DNA from: Hyphomicrobiales bacterium
GTDB lineage: Bacteria; Pseudomonadota; Alphaproteobacteria; Rhizobiales; Devosiaceae
Assembly: GCA_028290345.1 (NCBI GenBank)
Contig: JAQGKB010000034.1
Coordinates: 1-16,571 of the forward strand
DNA length: 16,571 nucleotides
Reading direction: 5' to 3'
Of this stretch, positions 15,817 to 16,571 are shown in pieces. The notes under the pieces were generated by a model. The model did no database searches and was not told the origin of the DNA. It saw nothing but the letters and a program-made list of their open reading frames with translations. The translations under genes were made by a program, and so were the position numbers. How positions within the stretch are numbered: position 1 is the first letter of the stretch; each line of letters opens with the position of its first letter.

Positions 15817-16563
15817 ATGACTCACACCCCCGGCATCACCCGGCCGCCGCAGCACCTCGTCGATGCCCTGCGCGAAATCGGCGCCGCAACCGCCTCGTCG
15901 ACGCTGGCGCACATGGGCCTGCGTAACTGCCACATCCAGGGCCCCACGGCCTGGTCGCCCGGCAAGGCAATCGCCGGCCCCGCGCTGACCCTCCAGTTCA
16001 TGCCCAAGCGCGAGGACCTTTACGGCGAAGGCGAGTACGCCGATCCCGAAAAGCAGTTGCACCGGCACGTGCTCTATCACGTCGAAAAGGGTGACATTGT
16101 CGTTGTCGATGCGCGCGGCGATATGACCGCCGGCGTATTCGGCGACATGATGTCGACCTATTTCAAAGGCCGCGGTGGCGCCGGCATGGTGATCGACGGG
16201 TGCCTGCGCGACTACCCCAATCTCAAGAAGCTCGACATTCCACTGTGGGTTCGCGGCTGGACGCCTAACTTTCATACCCAGACCAATCTGATGCCCTTCG
16301 CAGTCAACACGCCCATCGCCTGCGGCGGCGTGACGGTGATGCCCGGCGACATCATCGTCGCCGATGATGACGGGGCGGTTTGCGTGCCCGTGGCGCTCGC
16401 GGCCGCGGTAATCGAAGGCGCCTCCTCGCATCATGAGTGGGAGGATTTCTCCCGCATGAAGCTGATGCAGGGCGAGCCGCTGCAGCGCTACTACCCGCTC
16501 CATCCAGACGCGCGCGGCGAATACGAGGAGTGGCGCAAGCTCAACCCGATCAAACACCAATAG
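15817..16563 (+). CDS. RraA-like / HMG-aldolase-family protein
   Basis: A 248-residue protein of the family that includes 4-hydroxy-4-methyl-2-oxoglutarate (HMG/CHA) aldolase and the RNase E inhibitor RraA. Seen: the loop VFGDMMSTYFKGRGGAG (107-123) and the metal/substrate motif MVIDGCLRDYPNL (Asp127, Arg131, Asp132), followed by VRGWTPNF and a PGDIIVADDDGAVCVP strand region, all family hallmarks. True RraA regulators are about 160 residues; this one is longer and keeps the catalytic Arg-Asp, so an enzyme is more likely. Family aldolases cleave 4-hydroxy-2-oxo acids to pyruvate and a carbonyl compound or decarboxylate oxaloacetate, using a divalent metal. Last gene of the dehydratase operon in view, 32 bases after the DgoD-like gene, with GGGAG before the ATG. 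The position suggests cleavage of the 2-keto-3-deoxy acid made upstream; this is inference. Confidence 0.85.
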   Translation: MTHTPGITRPPQHLVDALREIGAATASSTLAHMGLRNCHIQGPTAWSPGKAIAGPALTLQFMPKREDLYGEGEYADPEKQLHRHVLYHVEKGDIVVVDARGDMTAGVFGDMMSTYFKGRGGAGMVIDGCLRDYPNLKKLDIPLWVRGWTPNFHTQTNLMPFAVNTPIACGGVTVMPGDIIVADDDGAVCVPVALAAAVIEGASSHHEWEDFSRMKLMQGEPLQRYYPLHPDARGEYEEWRKLNPIKHQ

Positions 16564-16571
16564 CCGATGGT

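Overview
The window looks like a chromosomal sugar-acid catabolism locus from a high-GC alphaproteobacterium, most probably a Hyphomicrobiales member such as Devosia or a relative. This rests on the HWE-type histidine kinase (a family concentrated in Alphaproteobacteria), the ABC sugar transporter style with a twin-arginine-like signal on the binding protein, strong codon bias to G/C, and small palindromic intergenic repeats. The genus is an inference; no rRNA or other marker gene is present.

Layout. 87-1454 (-) is a soluble two-PAS HWE histidine kinase. A 427-base gene-free gap follows. 1882-3954 (+) is a secreted quinohaemoprotein with an N-terminal cytochrome c joined to a PQQ beta-propeller; its stop overlaps the start of a small exported protein of unknown function (3947-4654). 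A convergent junction (4655-4872) holds a perfect 30-base inverted repeat and a 13-base-pair hairpin. On the minus strand, an FCD-type GntR regulator (6327-7031), a decayed enolase-superfamily gene (about 6084-6306) and an intact enolase-superfamily dehydratase (4873-6072) form a likely operon. Divergently, across a 233-base control region, runs a large plus-strand operon: binding protein (7265-8761), two permeases (8837-9799, 9972-10850), ATPase (10873-11967), three further enolase-superfamily enzymes (12050-13405; ManD-type 13413-14624; DgoD-like 14630-15784) and an RraA/HMG-aldolase-family protein (15817-16563).

How it may work together (inference). The GntR protein probably represses both divergent units and responds to a sugar acid. 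The ABC transporter brings in a sugar, uronate or aldonate; several dehydratases of the mandelate-racemase/enolase class remove water to give 2-keto-3-deoxy acids; the RraA-family protein is placed where a retro-aldol enzyme would be expected. No KDG kinase or classical KDPG aldolase is present in the window. The PQQ dehydrogenase could oxidise an alcohol or sugar in the periplasm, but it lies beyond a convergent junction and may be unrelated.

The most notable things are the concentration of four intact enolase-superfamily genes plus a fifth, internally deleted and frameshifted remnant; the RraA-family protein as candidate aldolase; the N-terminal cytochrome architecture of the PQQ enzyme; and hairpin/repeat elements at three junctions, two of them inside the transporter operon. 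No tRNA, rRNA, CRISPR array, transposase or phage gene was seen.
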